DNA of 32,408 nucleotides from Bacteroidota bacterium. Lineage in GTDB: Bacteria > Bacteroidota > Bacteroidia > Chitinophagales > LD1. The position numbers and the translations under genes are program-made. The notes under the pieces were generated by a model. The model was not told the origin of the DNA, searched no databases, and saw only the letters and a program-made list of their open reading frames with translations. The stretch is from positions 1-32,408 of the forward strand of contig CANHIG010000013.1 of the NCBI GenBank assembly GCA_947461105.1, in the 5' to 3' direction. Every line of letters begins with the position of its first letter. Position 1 is the first letter of the stretch. Shown here piece after piece: positions 17,275-25,969 of the stretch.

Positions 17275-18045
17275 ATGTACAACAAGAAACTTCATCAATT
17301 ATTAGAACAAGCCTACAAGAAATTCAACACTCCTGATTTTATAGCAAACGACCCTATTTCAATTCCTCATTCTTTTTCAAAAAAACAGGATATTGAAATA
17401 ACAGCTTTCTGGATTTCGATGATTGCATGGGGAAACAGAAAAAGCATCATTAATAGTGGCAACTATTTGGTGGAACTCATGGATGGCGCGCCTCATCAAT
17501 TTATTACTCAGCATAAAGAAGTAGATTTAAAACGATTTGAAAACTTCAAACATCGCACTTTCAACTATACGGATACACTTTACTTCATTGAGTTTTTAAA
17601 ACAGCATTATCAAAAAAACAAGAGTCTGGAAACCGCATTTTCACGGCATTTTAAAAAAGATGCCCCCACTGTAGAGCAAGCACTCATTGGATTCCACAAC
17701 GATTTCTTTTCGCTTGATTTTGCGCCACAGCGCACCAGAAAGCATGTTGCTACTCCGCTGAGAAACTCTACCTGTAAGAGGCTCAACATGTTTCTGAGAT
17801 GGATGGTGAGAGAAAGTAAAAGCGGAGTGGATTTTGGATTATGGAAAAAAATTAGCCCCTCCCAGTTACTTTGCCCGCTCGATGTACATGTAGATAAAAA
17901 AGCCAGAGCGCTTGGTCTGTTACTAAGAGAAAAAACTGACTGGCAAGCTGTATTGGAATTGACAGATAACCTAAGAACTTTTGATAAAGCAGATCCTGTA
18001 AAGTATGACCTTGCACTATTTGGAATGGGAGAAAGCCATAGTTGA
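17275..18045 (+). CDS. TIGR02757/DUF2400 family protein
   Basis: ITAFWISMIAWGNRKSIINSGNYLVELMDGAPHQFI, RKHVATPLRNSTCKRLNMFLRWMVR, PLDVHVDKKARALGLL. Confidence 0.82.
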   Translation: MYNKKLHQLLEQAYKKFNTPDFIANDPISIPHSFSKKQDIEITAFWISMIAWGNRKSIINSGNYLVELMDGAPHQFITQHKEVDLKRFENFKHRTFNYTDTLYFIEFLKQHYQKNKSLETAFSRHFKKDAPTVEQALIGFHNDFFSLDFAPQRTRKHVATPLRNSTCKRLNMFLRWMVRESKSGVDFGLWKKISPSQLLCPLDVHVDKKARALGLLLREKTDWQAVLELTDNLRTFDKADPVKYDLALFGMGESHS

Positions 18046-18060
18046 TTTTTAACACAACAC

Positions 18061-18927
18061 CTACTTCAGTGAAATATGACTTGCCACTAAATTTTCAAAA
18101 GCGTCTAATGTGAATTTTCCATCAATGCGCTTTAAAGCCTCAGCAGCGTTCCGAAGTCCTTTTAACTTGATACTGAAATCGGTGTTCCAGATAGTCTGCT
18201 TCAGCCACTGTCTTGCATCAAAATCGCTCATGCTAAACCTCAATTTCAGTTCTTCAAATGCCGCAGTATTTGATTTGAAGTCTTTGCATAGTTTGTTCAT
18301 AATTTCCAAAACAGCAATGATACTTTCTCTTTTATCAGAGAGGGATTTTTTATTTGCAACAATCAGAAAGCTAGACCAGGGAGCAGAAAATTCGCCAATC
18401 ATTTTGAGCTCACAAGAAACCACATGCAGCTTTGTTGTGTACTTCTCCCAGTAGAAAATATCAGATTCATTTTTAGTTAGGGATGATACTGCGCCTGAGA
18501 GACTTTTTATCTCTATAAGTTCGTAATCATTAATGGTTTCACCCCTTTGCTCAGCATGAATAAGTGCCATAAGATGGGAACCTGAGCCTTTGCGACTAAT
18601 TGCAATTCGCCTTGAATTGGGTGCATAAACAGAATCTATATTTGAATTTGCGCCAGTGAAAATCCCCCAAATTAATGGCGATGTAATATATTCCTTTACA
18701 ATTACTGCATGGAGTCCTTTTGCAGAGGCTGATAGAAAACCTTCAGTCAATAGAATAGCCAAGTCTAGCTCTCCGTCATTTAACTTACCAACCATTTCGC
18801 CAGTGCCTCCGGGATAATAACTCCAGTTAAGTTTCAGATTTACATCTAAAAAGGCTTCTTGCTCAATAGCCAACTGCCAGGGAAGATTAAAGTGCTCAGG
18901 AACTCCACCTATATTGAGCGTTGTCAC
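18061..18927 (-). CDS. Solute-binding-protein-like (type 2 periplasmic-binding fold, SsuA/THI5/NMT1-like) protein without a signal peptide
   Basis: GTG start overlapping the upstream gene's TGA (GTGA). TLNIGGVPEHFNLPWQLAIEQEAFLDVNLKLNWSYYPGGTGEMVGKLNDGELDLAILLTEG follows the SBP N-lobe pattern; no hydrophobic N-terminal segment. Confidence 0.75.
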   Translation of the reverse strand: MTTLNIGGVPEHFNLPWQLAIEQEAFLDVNLKLNWSYYPGGTGEMVGKLNDGELDLAILLTEGFLSASAKGLHAVIVKEYITSPLIWGIFTGANSNIDSVYAPNSRRIAISRKGSGSHLMALIHAEQRGETINDYELIEIKSLSGAVSSLTKNESDIFYWEKYTTKLHVVSCELKMIGEFSAPWSSFLIVANKKSLSDKRESIIAVLEIMNKLCKDFKSNTAAFEELKLRFSMSDFDARQWLKQTIWNTDFSIKLKGLRNAAEALKRIDGKFTLDAFENLVASHISLK

Positions 18928-20279
18928 TTCTCATCTTTTGTATCCTTAAACAAATCTCTTTCATCAACCACCTTCACAAGATCAGCTTCCTTCAATGTTT
19001 TTGAAATTGCTTTAAATGGTGCTTTGATTACTTCTTGTCCTTCCTTAAGCCCGGAAATAATTTCGATGTAAGTGTTATCCTGAATGCCTGTTTTTACTTC
19101 TATCACTTTTGCTTTACCCGCTTCAGTTACAAAAACCACTTCCTTCACATTCTTCTTATCACTTTGCTCAGCGCTGTCATCGCTTTTCTTTTGACCAAAT
19201 CCCTTTTCTTTTTCATTCTCACGTGTAGTAACTGATTGAATAGGAACAGACAGTACTTTATCTTTCCAGTTGGTATTGATATCTACAGTACATGACATTC
19301 CCGGGCGAAAAGGGAAAGCATGACCATGAAGTGGATCAACTAAATCTTTATATGATCCCTTGAGCAATTTGATTTTCACGGTAAAGTTGATTGCCTGAGA
19401 TGTAGCAACTACTCCCTGCGATGTGACCGAGGAATAGGCTATTTGAGACACAACGCCTTTGAATTTTTTGTTTCTGTATGCATCAACTTCTATAATTGAT
19501 GTGTCACCAACCTTTACTTTCAACACATCATTCTCGTTCACATCTACTTCAGCTTGCATGTTATTCAAGTCAGCTACTCTGATTAATTCTGTTCCCGCCA
19601 TTTGTGCTGTACCTACAACCCGCTCTCCTAATTTCACATTACAAAGTGAAATAATTCCACTAATGGGTGCGTATATTCTTGTTTTGAGTAAATTATCCAA
19701 TGCAAGTTTGCGCTGCGCTTCTGATGCTGAAAGACTAAATTTAGATGCATTGAATTGCTCTTGTGCCGTTTCAAAAGCAGCTTGTGCAGCACGAAGAGTC
19801 GCTTTTGCCTGCTCAAATTCAGAAGTGGAAATCACTTTGTCATTAAACAACTGTTGCTGTCTTTCATAATTTCTTTTTGCCTGATCAAATTGTGATTGCT
19901 GATTGAGGAAAGTAGCTTCTGCGCTTTGTCTGTTTGCTTTAACCTGACTCACATTTGCACTTGCCTGCGCTTCCTGTGACTCGTAAATTGCAGGATTGAT
20001 AACAACTAATAAATCTCCCTTCTTCACACTATCGCCCTCTTTCACTCTGAGGTCAATAATTTCCCCTGATACCTCCGAGGACAATTTAACCTCTGTCTGT
20101 GGATTGAGTTTACCACTTGCAGTAACAGTTTCAACGATAGATCTCAATGCCGTTTTTTCTACAGCAACCTGTTGAACATCCCCTTTACCAAACCAATTTT
20201 GCTTTTTTCCAACAATGGCTATAATTATTAGCGCTACAACTACGATACCAAGAAGGATGAAAATATTTTTGCTTTTCAT
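18924..20279 (-). CDS. Periplasmic adaptor (HlyD/MacA-like membrane fusion protein) of an efflux system
   Basis: N-terminal TM, TVTASGKLNPQTEVKLSSEVSGEIIDLRVKEGDSVKKGDLLVVINP, central coiled-coil, TRIYAPISGIISLCNVKLGERVVG. Confidence 0.92.
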   Translation of the reverse strand: MKSKNIFILLGIVVVALIIIAIVGKKQNWFGKGDVQQVAVEKTALRSIVETVTASGKLNPQTEVKLSSEVSGEIIDLRVKEGDSVKKGDLLVVINPAIYESQEAQASANVSQVKANRQSAEATFLNQQSQFDQAKRNYERQQQLFNDKVISTSEFEQAKATLRAAQAAFETAQEQFNASKFSLSASEAQRKLALDNLLKTRIYAPISGIISLCNVKLGERVVGTAQMAGTELIRVADLNNMQAEVDVNENDVLKVKVGDTSIIEVDAYRNKKFKGVVSQIAYSSVTSQGVVATSQAINFTVKIKLLKGSYKDLVDPLHGHAFPFRPGMSCTVDINTNWKDKVLSVPIQSVTTRENEKEKGFGQKKSDDSAEQSDKKNVKEVVFVTEAGKAKVIEVKTGIQDNTYIEIISGLKEGQEVIKAPFKAISKTLKEADLVKVVDERDLFKDTKDEK

Positions 20280-20297
20280 ATTGATTTCAATTTGATT

Positions 20298-21656
20298 TTA
20301 GTCTTCCAAAGTAATAGGCAATCCCTTGTAAAAGTCCAAAACCTTTAGGTTTAATAAATAAGAATATTTTGATTGAAGATATTGTGACTCAGATCTTATA
20401 AAATTTGTTCTGATTTGCTGCAACTCAAAAGAGTTAGACAGACCCACTCCGAATCTTTTTTCAACAACTTCCAGTGATTTCTGAGCTGCATTTCTTGCTT
20501 TTTCGTTTGCAAGCATATTCTCTAATGCTACTCGTGCATTGTTATATGCCTGAAGTACATCTTGCTGCAACTTGTTTTTCTGATTATCTAATTCCAACTC
20601 TTTTATCTGCTGTTGCAGTTTAGCGTTCGCTATATTATTAACTCTCGAACCGCCATAAAGGATAGGCATTGAAAAGCTAAATCCGGCAACTTTAGTGAGA
20701 TTATTCTTTAGCTGTGTTTCGATACCTACAGGCTCAGTAACGTATGGGCTGATGCTAACTATGTTTGTTGCTTTATTGAAGTAATTATCTCTAAGTGAAA
20801 AAGTTGCGCTGAGAGTAGGACTCAAAGTACCCCAAGCCAACTTTTTAGTGAATATAGCACTTGCAATTTTTGCCTGTGCGCTTTTTATTGATGGCTGGTT
20901 GTATAGCGCAATCTTATAGATTTCAGAGGCGCTTGTATTGGCAATATTTTCCAAAACAATATTTGTTGTAGGAGCCTCAATATCGAAAGCTTGATTTTCA
21001 GGAAGCTGAAGGGCTATTTTTAATTGCAATAGAGACACATCCACATTATTTGAAGCCTGAATTAATGAGGCATTATCCCTTGCCACCTGAGCTTCAAATT
21101 CATAGATGGCAGTTTCAGCTAAAATTCCGCTTTGAATCTGACTTTTTGTTTTAGTCAATTGCTCCTGAGAGATCTCTAACTGTTTCGCTGAAATTGTTTT
21201 GAGTTCCTTGTTGAGTAGCACTTGTAAAAAAAGATTAGTGAGTTGAAGTGCTGTTGAGTTTATCGTATTAGCTTTATCAAAAGCAGCAGCTTCATAATCT
21301 GCCTTATTTCTATACACTGTATGTACTTTCTGCAAACCATTGAATATAGTGAGATTTGAAGACAAACCAAAAGTAAGTGATTGTGAGTTTGAGTTTATAT
21401 ATCGGTATGAAGTAGGATCGATCGAGTTTCCAAAAGTAAAGTTGTAATTCGCATCCGTACTGGCTGTTGGCAGGAAGTTTGTTTTACTTTGGATTAAATT
21501 ATTTTTAGAAATTCGCTCGAGAAGTTCTGCTTGCTTTATCTGTATGTTTTTTGAAGCAGCATGTTCTAAGCAATGCTTTAGTGTCCATTTCGTTTGCGAA
21601 AATGAAGTAGAAGTAACCAATAGTCCCACAAGCAAAAAATATAGTCGGTTTTTCAT
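20298..21656 (-). CDS. TolC family outer membrane efflux protein
   Basis: Signal peptide, WTLKHCLEHAASKNIQIKQAELLERISKNNLIQSKTNFLPTASTDANYN; paired OEP-type repeats. Confidence 0.92.
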   Translation of the reverse strand: MKNRLYFLLVGLLVTSTSFSQTKWTLKHCLEHAASKNIQIKQAELLERISKNNLIQSKTNFLPTASTDANYNFTFGNSIDPTSYRYINSNSQSLTFGLSSNLTIFNGLQKVHTVYRNKADYEAAAFDKANTINSTALQLTNLFLQVLLNKELKTISAKQLEISQEQLTKTKSQIQSGILAETAIYEFEAQVARDNASLIQASNNVDVSLLQLKIALQLPENQAFDIEAPTTNIVLENIANTSASEIYKIALYNQPSIKSAQAKIASAIFTKKLAWGTLSPTLSATFSLRDNYFNKATNIVSISPYVTEPVGIETQLKNNLTKVAGFSFSMPILYGGSRVNNIANAKLQQQIKELELDNQKNKLQQDVLQAYNNARVALENMLANEKARNAAQKSLEVVEKRFGVGLSNSFELQQIRTNFIRSESQYLQSKYSYLLNLKVLDFYKGLPITLED

Positions 21657-21672
21657 ACTGAAAATTAGTTGC

Positions 21673-21700
21673 CAAAAATAGAAGAATAACCTAATAGCAA
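21673..21700 (-). promoter_or_regulatory. Putative promoter of the TolC-HlyD-SBP operon
   Basis: Minus strand TTG (21700..21698) - N17 - TATTTTTG (21680..21673), exact match to TAnnTTTG. Confidence 0.5.
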
Positions 21701-21742
21701 TAAATTATAATAGATTGGAATTAAAGTTTTGTGACTTTTTAA

Positions 21743-22276
21743 TTAACGGTTGAAAAGAGCTCTGTTAATTCTCCCGATTTGAGCTTCATGATGCTTGAAA
21801 TGCATGTTGCAAAGAGCAACCCAATCCGCACAATTCAAATAGCCCAAAAAAGGATGCTTAGTCTTCTGGTTTGGATCGGAAGTTGGAATCTTTGCTATAT
21901 ATTGGTCAGCAAGTGATTTCACCTCCTCCAACTTAGCAATAAGCTGCTCCTTTGATTCAGGCTGTTTGGGTTCTACCGCTATTTTTGTCGGCATTTTGAC
22001 CTTCACTTCGGGCATTCTTCCAAAAAGGAAAACCAAATAACCCTGCCAATTCTTTCCTTTTCCTTTAACAGCATCAGTTTCGGATAGGCACTTTTCAGCA
22101 TTTTTAAAGAAAAACCCTTTACTCGACATCCAAAGATGAATGTATACCTGTCCTAAAGACCAACTATCTTCGCTTGGTTTTTGAACTAACTGCTCAAAAG
22201 TATATTGATCTAATCTTTTGATATAATGGTCAATAACAGCATCTGTTTTGAGTTTAAGCTTTTCTTGATTCATCAT
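21743..22276 (-). CDS. DinB family protein
   Basis: EDSWSLGQVYIHLWMSSKGFF and the C-terminal HFKHHEAQIGRINR, a DinB-like helical bundle pattern. Confidence 0.78.
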   Translation of the reverse strand: MMNQEKLKLKTDAVIDHYIKRLDQYTFEQLVQKPSEDSWSLGQVYIHLWMSSKGFFFKNAEKCLSETDAVKGKGKNWQGYLVFLFGRMPEVKVKMPTKIAVEPKQPESKEQLIAKLEEVKSLADQYIAKIPTSDPNQKTKHPFLGYLNCADWVALCNMHFKHHEAQIGRINRALFNR

Positions 22277-22282
22277 TTTGAT

Positions 22283-22642
22283 TTATTTCCATTTATTGAT
22301 AACTCCGAGTTTTTGGTGGGCGTTGTCCATTCGCTGACCTATTTGTCTAGTGAGTATATGCCAGAACATGACAAAGTCAGATCCAAGACTGTATAATGGG
22401 TAAATGAAGGTTGCTGGTCTGTTTTTTTCGAAAATAAAATGGCCAAACCATGCGAATCCGTATCCAAAAAAGGGCATTGCAAATAAGAGTTTGCCATTGG
22501 CTGTAAGTAAACCCAAAACAAGGCATGCGATAACGAAGAAGGTGCCTACAAAATGTAGCCAATGGTTTATAGGACGGGAATGTTCAGTGAGATAGTACTC
22601 ATAAAATTCCCAAAATGAAGTGTATGTTTTTGTAGTACTCAT
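22283..22642 (-). CDS. DUF962 / Mpo1-like integral membrane protein
   Basis: FWEFYEYYLTEHSRPINHWLHFVGT...GYGFAWFGHFIFEKNRPATFIYPLYSLGSDFVMF. Confidence 0.88.
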   Translation of the reverse strand: MSTTKTYTSFWEFYEYYLTEHSRPINHWLHFVGTFFVIACLVLGLLTANGKLLFAMPFFGYGFAWFGHFIFEKNRPATFIYPLYSLGSDFVMFWHILTRQIGQRMDNAHQKLGVINKWK

Positions 22643-22655
22643 ATGCTTTGTTGTT

Positions 22656-22685
22656 TAAAAGTAATGATAAATAATCTAACCCAAA
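22656..22685 (-). promoter_or_regulatory. Putative promoter for the DUF962-DinB pair
   Basis: Minus strand TTTG (22685..22682) - N18 - TACTTTTA (22663..22656). Confidence 0.4.
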
Positions 22686-22697
22686 ATGTGGATAATA

Positions 22698-22728
22698 TTG
22701 GCGACTAATCCATAAAATGTTAGGTTTG
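22698..22728 (+). promoter_or_regulatory. Putative promoter of the exopolysaccharide triad
   Basis: TTGG (22698-22701) - N19 - TAGGTTTG (22721-22728), exact -7 consensus; ATG at 22735 lies a few nt downstream of the expected start site. Confidence 0.5.
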
Positions 22729-22734
22729 TACGGC

Positions 22735-23529
22735 ATGGGAATTATTAAAAAACATTTGGGATTTCTATCTATCCTCCTGCTGTTGTCTTTTTTAAGCTCT
22801 TGTAAAATGTTTTATCCCAATAAAATGTTTCAACAAAAAGATTACCAGTTCTTTGAGTTTGCTAAAAAGAAAATCAGCGAATATTCTATTGAATCTGGAG
22901 ACAAGCTCTCACTTCAGGTATTCTCCAGAGACGGGTTTAAGCTAATTGACGTATTTGGAGGCGGATTAACTGGCGGAACAAGTGCAAGTGAGGGTTCAAG
23001 TGGAGGCTCAGGGTCAAGTGATGTAAGTTATACTGTGGATAAGGATGGCTTTGTAAAACTACCAGTATTGGGAGATTTCTATGTTAAAGGATACTCACAT
23101 AGGGAGCTAGAAAATGTTCTGGCTCAAAAATATTCTAATCTTTTTGTAGACCCATACGTGATTATTAAAGTTGTAAACAGAAGAGTTTTTTTATTTAAAG
23201 GAAGCGGTGGTAGTGTTATAACGCTTAATGAGTCGCCAACAAGTCTGATAGAGGTTTTGGCAAAATCAGGTGGAGTTGATTTGACAATAAAGGCATATAA
23301 AATTAAAGTTATTAGAGGCGACCTCGCTAATCCCACAGTTCAAATAATAGACCTATCTACATTAGAAGGAATTAGAAATGCCGACTTAACAATGCAGCCC
23401 AATGATATAATCTATATTGAGGAAAGAAGAAGAATTGCCAGAGATGTACTTAGAGAAATTTCACCTATCATAAGTGGATTTAGTTTGATTGTAACCACCA
23501 TATTTTTTATAAAGAGTTTTGGAAAATAA
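22735..23529 (+). CDS. Wza-like polysaccharide export outer-membrane lipoprotein
   Basis: Lipoprotein signal LSFLSSC, YSIESGDKLSLQVFSRDG, VDKDGFVKLPVLGDFYVKGYSHRELENVLAQKYSNLFVDPYVIIKVVNRRVFLFKG. ATG at 22735 preferred because the 22717 ATG sits inside the promoter-like motif. Confidence 0.9.
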   Translation: MGIIKKHLGFLSILLLLSFLSSCKMFYPNKMFQQKDYQFFEFAKKKISEYSIESGDKLSLQVFSRDGFKLIDVFGGGLTGGTSASEGSSGGSGSSDVSYTVDKDGFVKLPVLGDFYVKGYSHRELENVLAQKYSNLFVDPYVIIKVVNRRVFLFKGSGGSVITLNESPTSLIEVLAKSGGVDLTIKAYKIKVIRGDLANPTVQIIDLSTLEGIRNADLTMQPNDIIYIEERRRIARDVLREISPIISGFSLIVTTIFFIKSFGK

Positions 23530-25963
23530 CAAAAATATTTTTGATGATGCCGCTGAAGAAAAACTCGCTAACCCCCTTAGTGAGTTTAATCCAGGTCTTT
23601 TCTTTTATATATTAAATAAGACAATCATTTGGATTGTTTTACTTACACTAATCTCTATCATAATTTCATTGGTCTACTTGAGATACGCACCTAAGATTTA
23701 CAAATCTAACGCCACAATACTTTTCAATTCAGAAAAGAAAGCACAATTGCTTGGCATAGAAAATATAGCCACAGAACAAGATAATGCTGCAATTAACAGA
23801 GAGATACAATTGCTAAAATCGAGACTCCTTGCTGAGAGAGTTGTTGATAGTCTCTCGCTTCTAACATCATATTTTAAAGAGGGTAAAACAAAATTTGTTT
23901 CTACTGAATTATATGAAAACCAGCCATTTGAGCTAAAATCAGAAATAAAAAGTCCTGAAATATACAACTATCCGATATATATCAATTTAATAGATCAAAA
24001 CACATTCTCCATAAGCCATGGAACCAAAGATGGAGAATTTGAAAGGACATACAAGTTCGGACAAAAGATTTACTCTCCATATTTTAAAGGCGTTTTAAAC
24101 AAGAAGGCGGATCGCTTTTCAAAGGACGATTTTTCTGGATTTTTCTATATAAAGCAGAATGAAAAGTCAGCAGTAATTGCAGATTTAATCAATAAAATAG
24201 GGGTAGACCCTCTTGATTTAAGCACGAAAAGTTTTTTAGTTTCTTTTACTGATAAAAACGCCAAAAAAACACAGGAGGTAACAAAAAAATTAGTTGAAAT
24301 ATTTATTGACTACGATATAGAAAATAAAAGAGAGGGGTTTACAAATATCATTAATTTCCTGAACGATAATTTAAAAGGATTTGAAAGTGAGTATTTTGAT
24401 ATGGAAGACTCCGTTTCATTCTTAAAGGCTAAGTACGGCTTTTTTGGTGAAGTAGACATGACAAATTCAGGAACGGAGATTACCACCTTAACGGAAGGAA
24501 TGAGAAACCTTGACAATGATGTAAGCACATTAATTTGGTTCAAAAAATTCATTGAGAATAACAACTATTTAAATATCCCCCTCATTCCATTTCAAGACTC
24601 AAAAGTTGATTTAAGTGCTTCAATAAATAAATTAAACTCCATACAAAATGAAAGAAAAGTAGTGCTTCTTGATGCAACATCGGAGCACCCTAAAGTAAAG
24701 CTTTTGGATAATGAAATTCAAAATGCAAGGAACGAACTTTTTAAAAATATTGACATTGCATTAATCGCTATCAGAACAAAAAAAGCTTCTGTTACAACAG
24801 AATATCAGTCTCTCATGGCCAAGCTTGGAGAGTTGCCCCGAATTGAAACAGAACTTGCCAGATTGGATAAAATTAAAGGCTCAAAAGAAAAGTTTTTATT
24901 CAATCTAGTTGAGCAACGCTCCAGCTATCTCATTGCCAATGCAGGAATAGTATCAGATTATATCATTTTGCAAAATGCAAATCTTCCCAGCAGCCCAATT
25001 TCACCTCAGGTAACTATTATAAGACTTATTGGTATTCTGGCCGGATTGCTAATTGGCTTTATAATAGTTTTCATAAGATACTTTTTACATAAGAGTATCA
25101 TATCAATAAGTGAAGTTCAACTTAAAACAAAGGCCCCACTATTGGGTATTATACCTAACTACTCAGAAAAACTTGAACGCTCTCAAATAGTAGTTACAAT
25201 CGACCCTAAATCTACAATTGCTGAAGCATACAGGAGTGTGCGATCTAATTTTCAGTTTATCAATAATGAAGTTGGCTCTAAAGTAATTGCAACTACTTCT
25301 ACAATCCCCGGAGAGGGAAAAACCTTTACTGCGCTAAATGTTGGCGCTATTATTAGCATGATGGACAAAAAGGTTGTCATCGTTGATTGCGATTTGAGAA
25401 AACCAAGGCTAAATAAAATATTTGAAAGAGATAACTCAATAGGCGTTAGTACTATTTTGAGTCATCAATCAAAAATTGATGACTGCATTATCTATTCAGG
25501 ACAAAAAAATATTGATTTTATTCCATCGGGACCAGTTCCTCCAAATCCCTCTGAACTCCTGCTTCAGCCTGAAATGAATGAGATGATAAACTATCTTAAA
25601 ACAAAATACGACTATGTGATAGTCGATACCCCTCCTATTGGATTAGTGATTGATGCCTTAGAAATTCTTAGAAAGGCAGACTATCCTATATATGTTTTGC
25701 GTGCAGCATATTCCGACAGATCATTTATTCAAAATATAAATAGATTAATTTCCGAGAATCAAATTTACAAGCTTGCGGTAATCCTTAATGATTTCGGAAG
25801 CGGTGCATCAAGTTACGGAAGTTATTATGGTGCCAGCTATGGATATGGATATGGATATGGATATGGATATGGAACTTCTAACTCTTATGGCTACTACACT
25901 TCAGGAGAAGTAAAGAAAAGAGGCCTTCTGGACAAAATAAAAGGCATTTTATCAAAATTATAA
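23519..25963 (+). CDS. Wzc-like polysaccharide co-polymerase / BY-kinase (tyrosine autokinase)
   Basis: Wzz-type N-terminus, Walker A STIPGEGKTFTALNVG, A' VVIVDCDLRKPRLNKIF, Walker B YVIVDTPPIGLVID, Tyr/Gly-rich C-terminal tail. TTG start overlapping the upstream gene. Confidence 0.94.
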   Translation: MENNKNIFDDAAEEKLANPLSEFNPGLFFYILNKTIIWIVLLTLISIIISLVYLRYAPKIYKSNATILFNSEKKAQLLGIENIATEQDNAAINREIQLLKSRLLAERVVDSLSLLTSYFKEGKTKFVSTELYENQPFELKSEIKSPEIYNYPIYINLIDQNTFSISHGTKDGEFERTYKFGQKIYSPYFKGVLNKKADRFSKDDFSGFFYIKQNEKSAVIADLINKIGVDPLDLSTKSFLVSFTDKNAKKTQEVTKKLVEIFIDYDIENKREGFTNIINFLNDNLKGFESEYFDMEDSVSFLKAKYGFFGEVDMTNSGTEITTLTEGMRNLDNDVSTLIWFKKFIENNNYLNIPLIPFQDSKVDLSASINKLNSIQNERKVVLLDATSEHPKVKLLDNEIQNARNELFKNIDIALIAIRTKKASVTTEYQSLMAKLGELPRIETELARLDKIKGSKEKFLFNLVEQRSSYLIANAGIVSDYIILQNANLPSSPISPQVTIIRLIGILAGLLIGFIIVFIRYFLHKSIISISEVQLKTKAPLLGIIPNYSEKLERSQIVVTIDPKSTIAEAYRSVRSNFQFINNEVGSKVIATTSTIPGEGKTFTALNVGAIISMMDKKVVIVDCDLRKPRLNKIFERDNSIGVSTILSHQSKIDDCIIYSGQKNIDFIPSGPVPPNPSELLLQPEMNEMINYLKTKYDYVIVDTPPIGLVIDALEILRKADYPIYVLRAAYSDRSFIQNINRLISENQIYKLAVILNDFGSGASSYGSYYGASYGYGYGYGYGYGTSNSYGYYTSGEVKKRGLLDKIKGILSKL
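25841..25870 (+). repeat. Hexanucleotide tandem repeat (GGATAT)5 encoding (Gly-Tyr)5
   Basis: ggatat x5 read directly, preceded by ..AGCTAT and followed by GGAACT. Confidence 0.95.
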
Positions 25964-25969
25964 ACCGAA

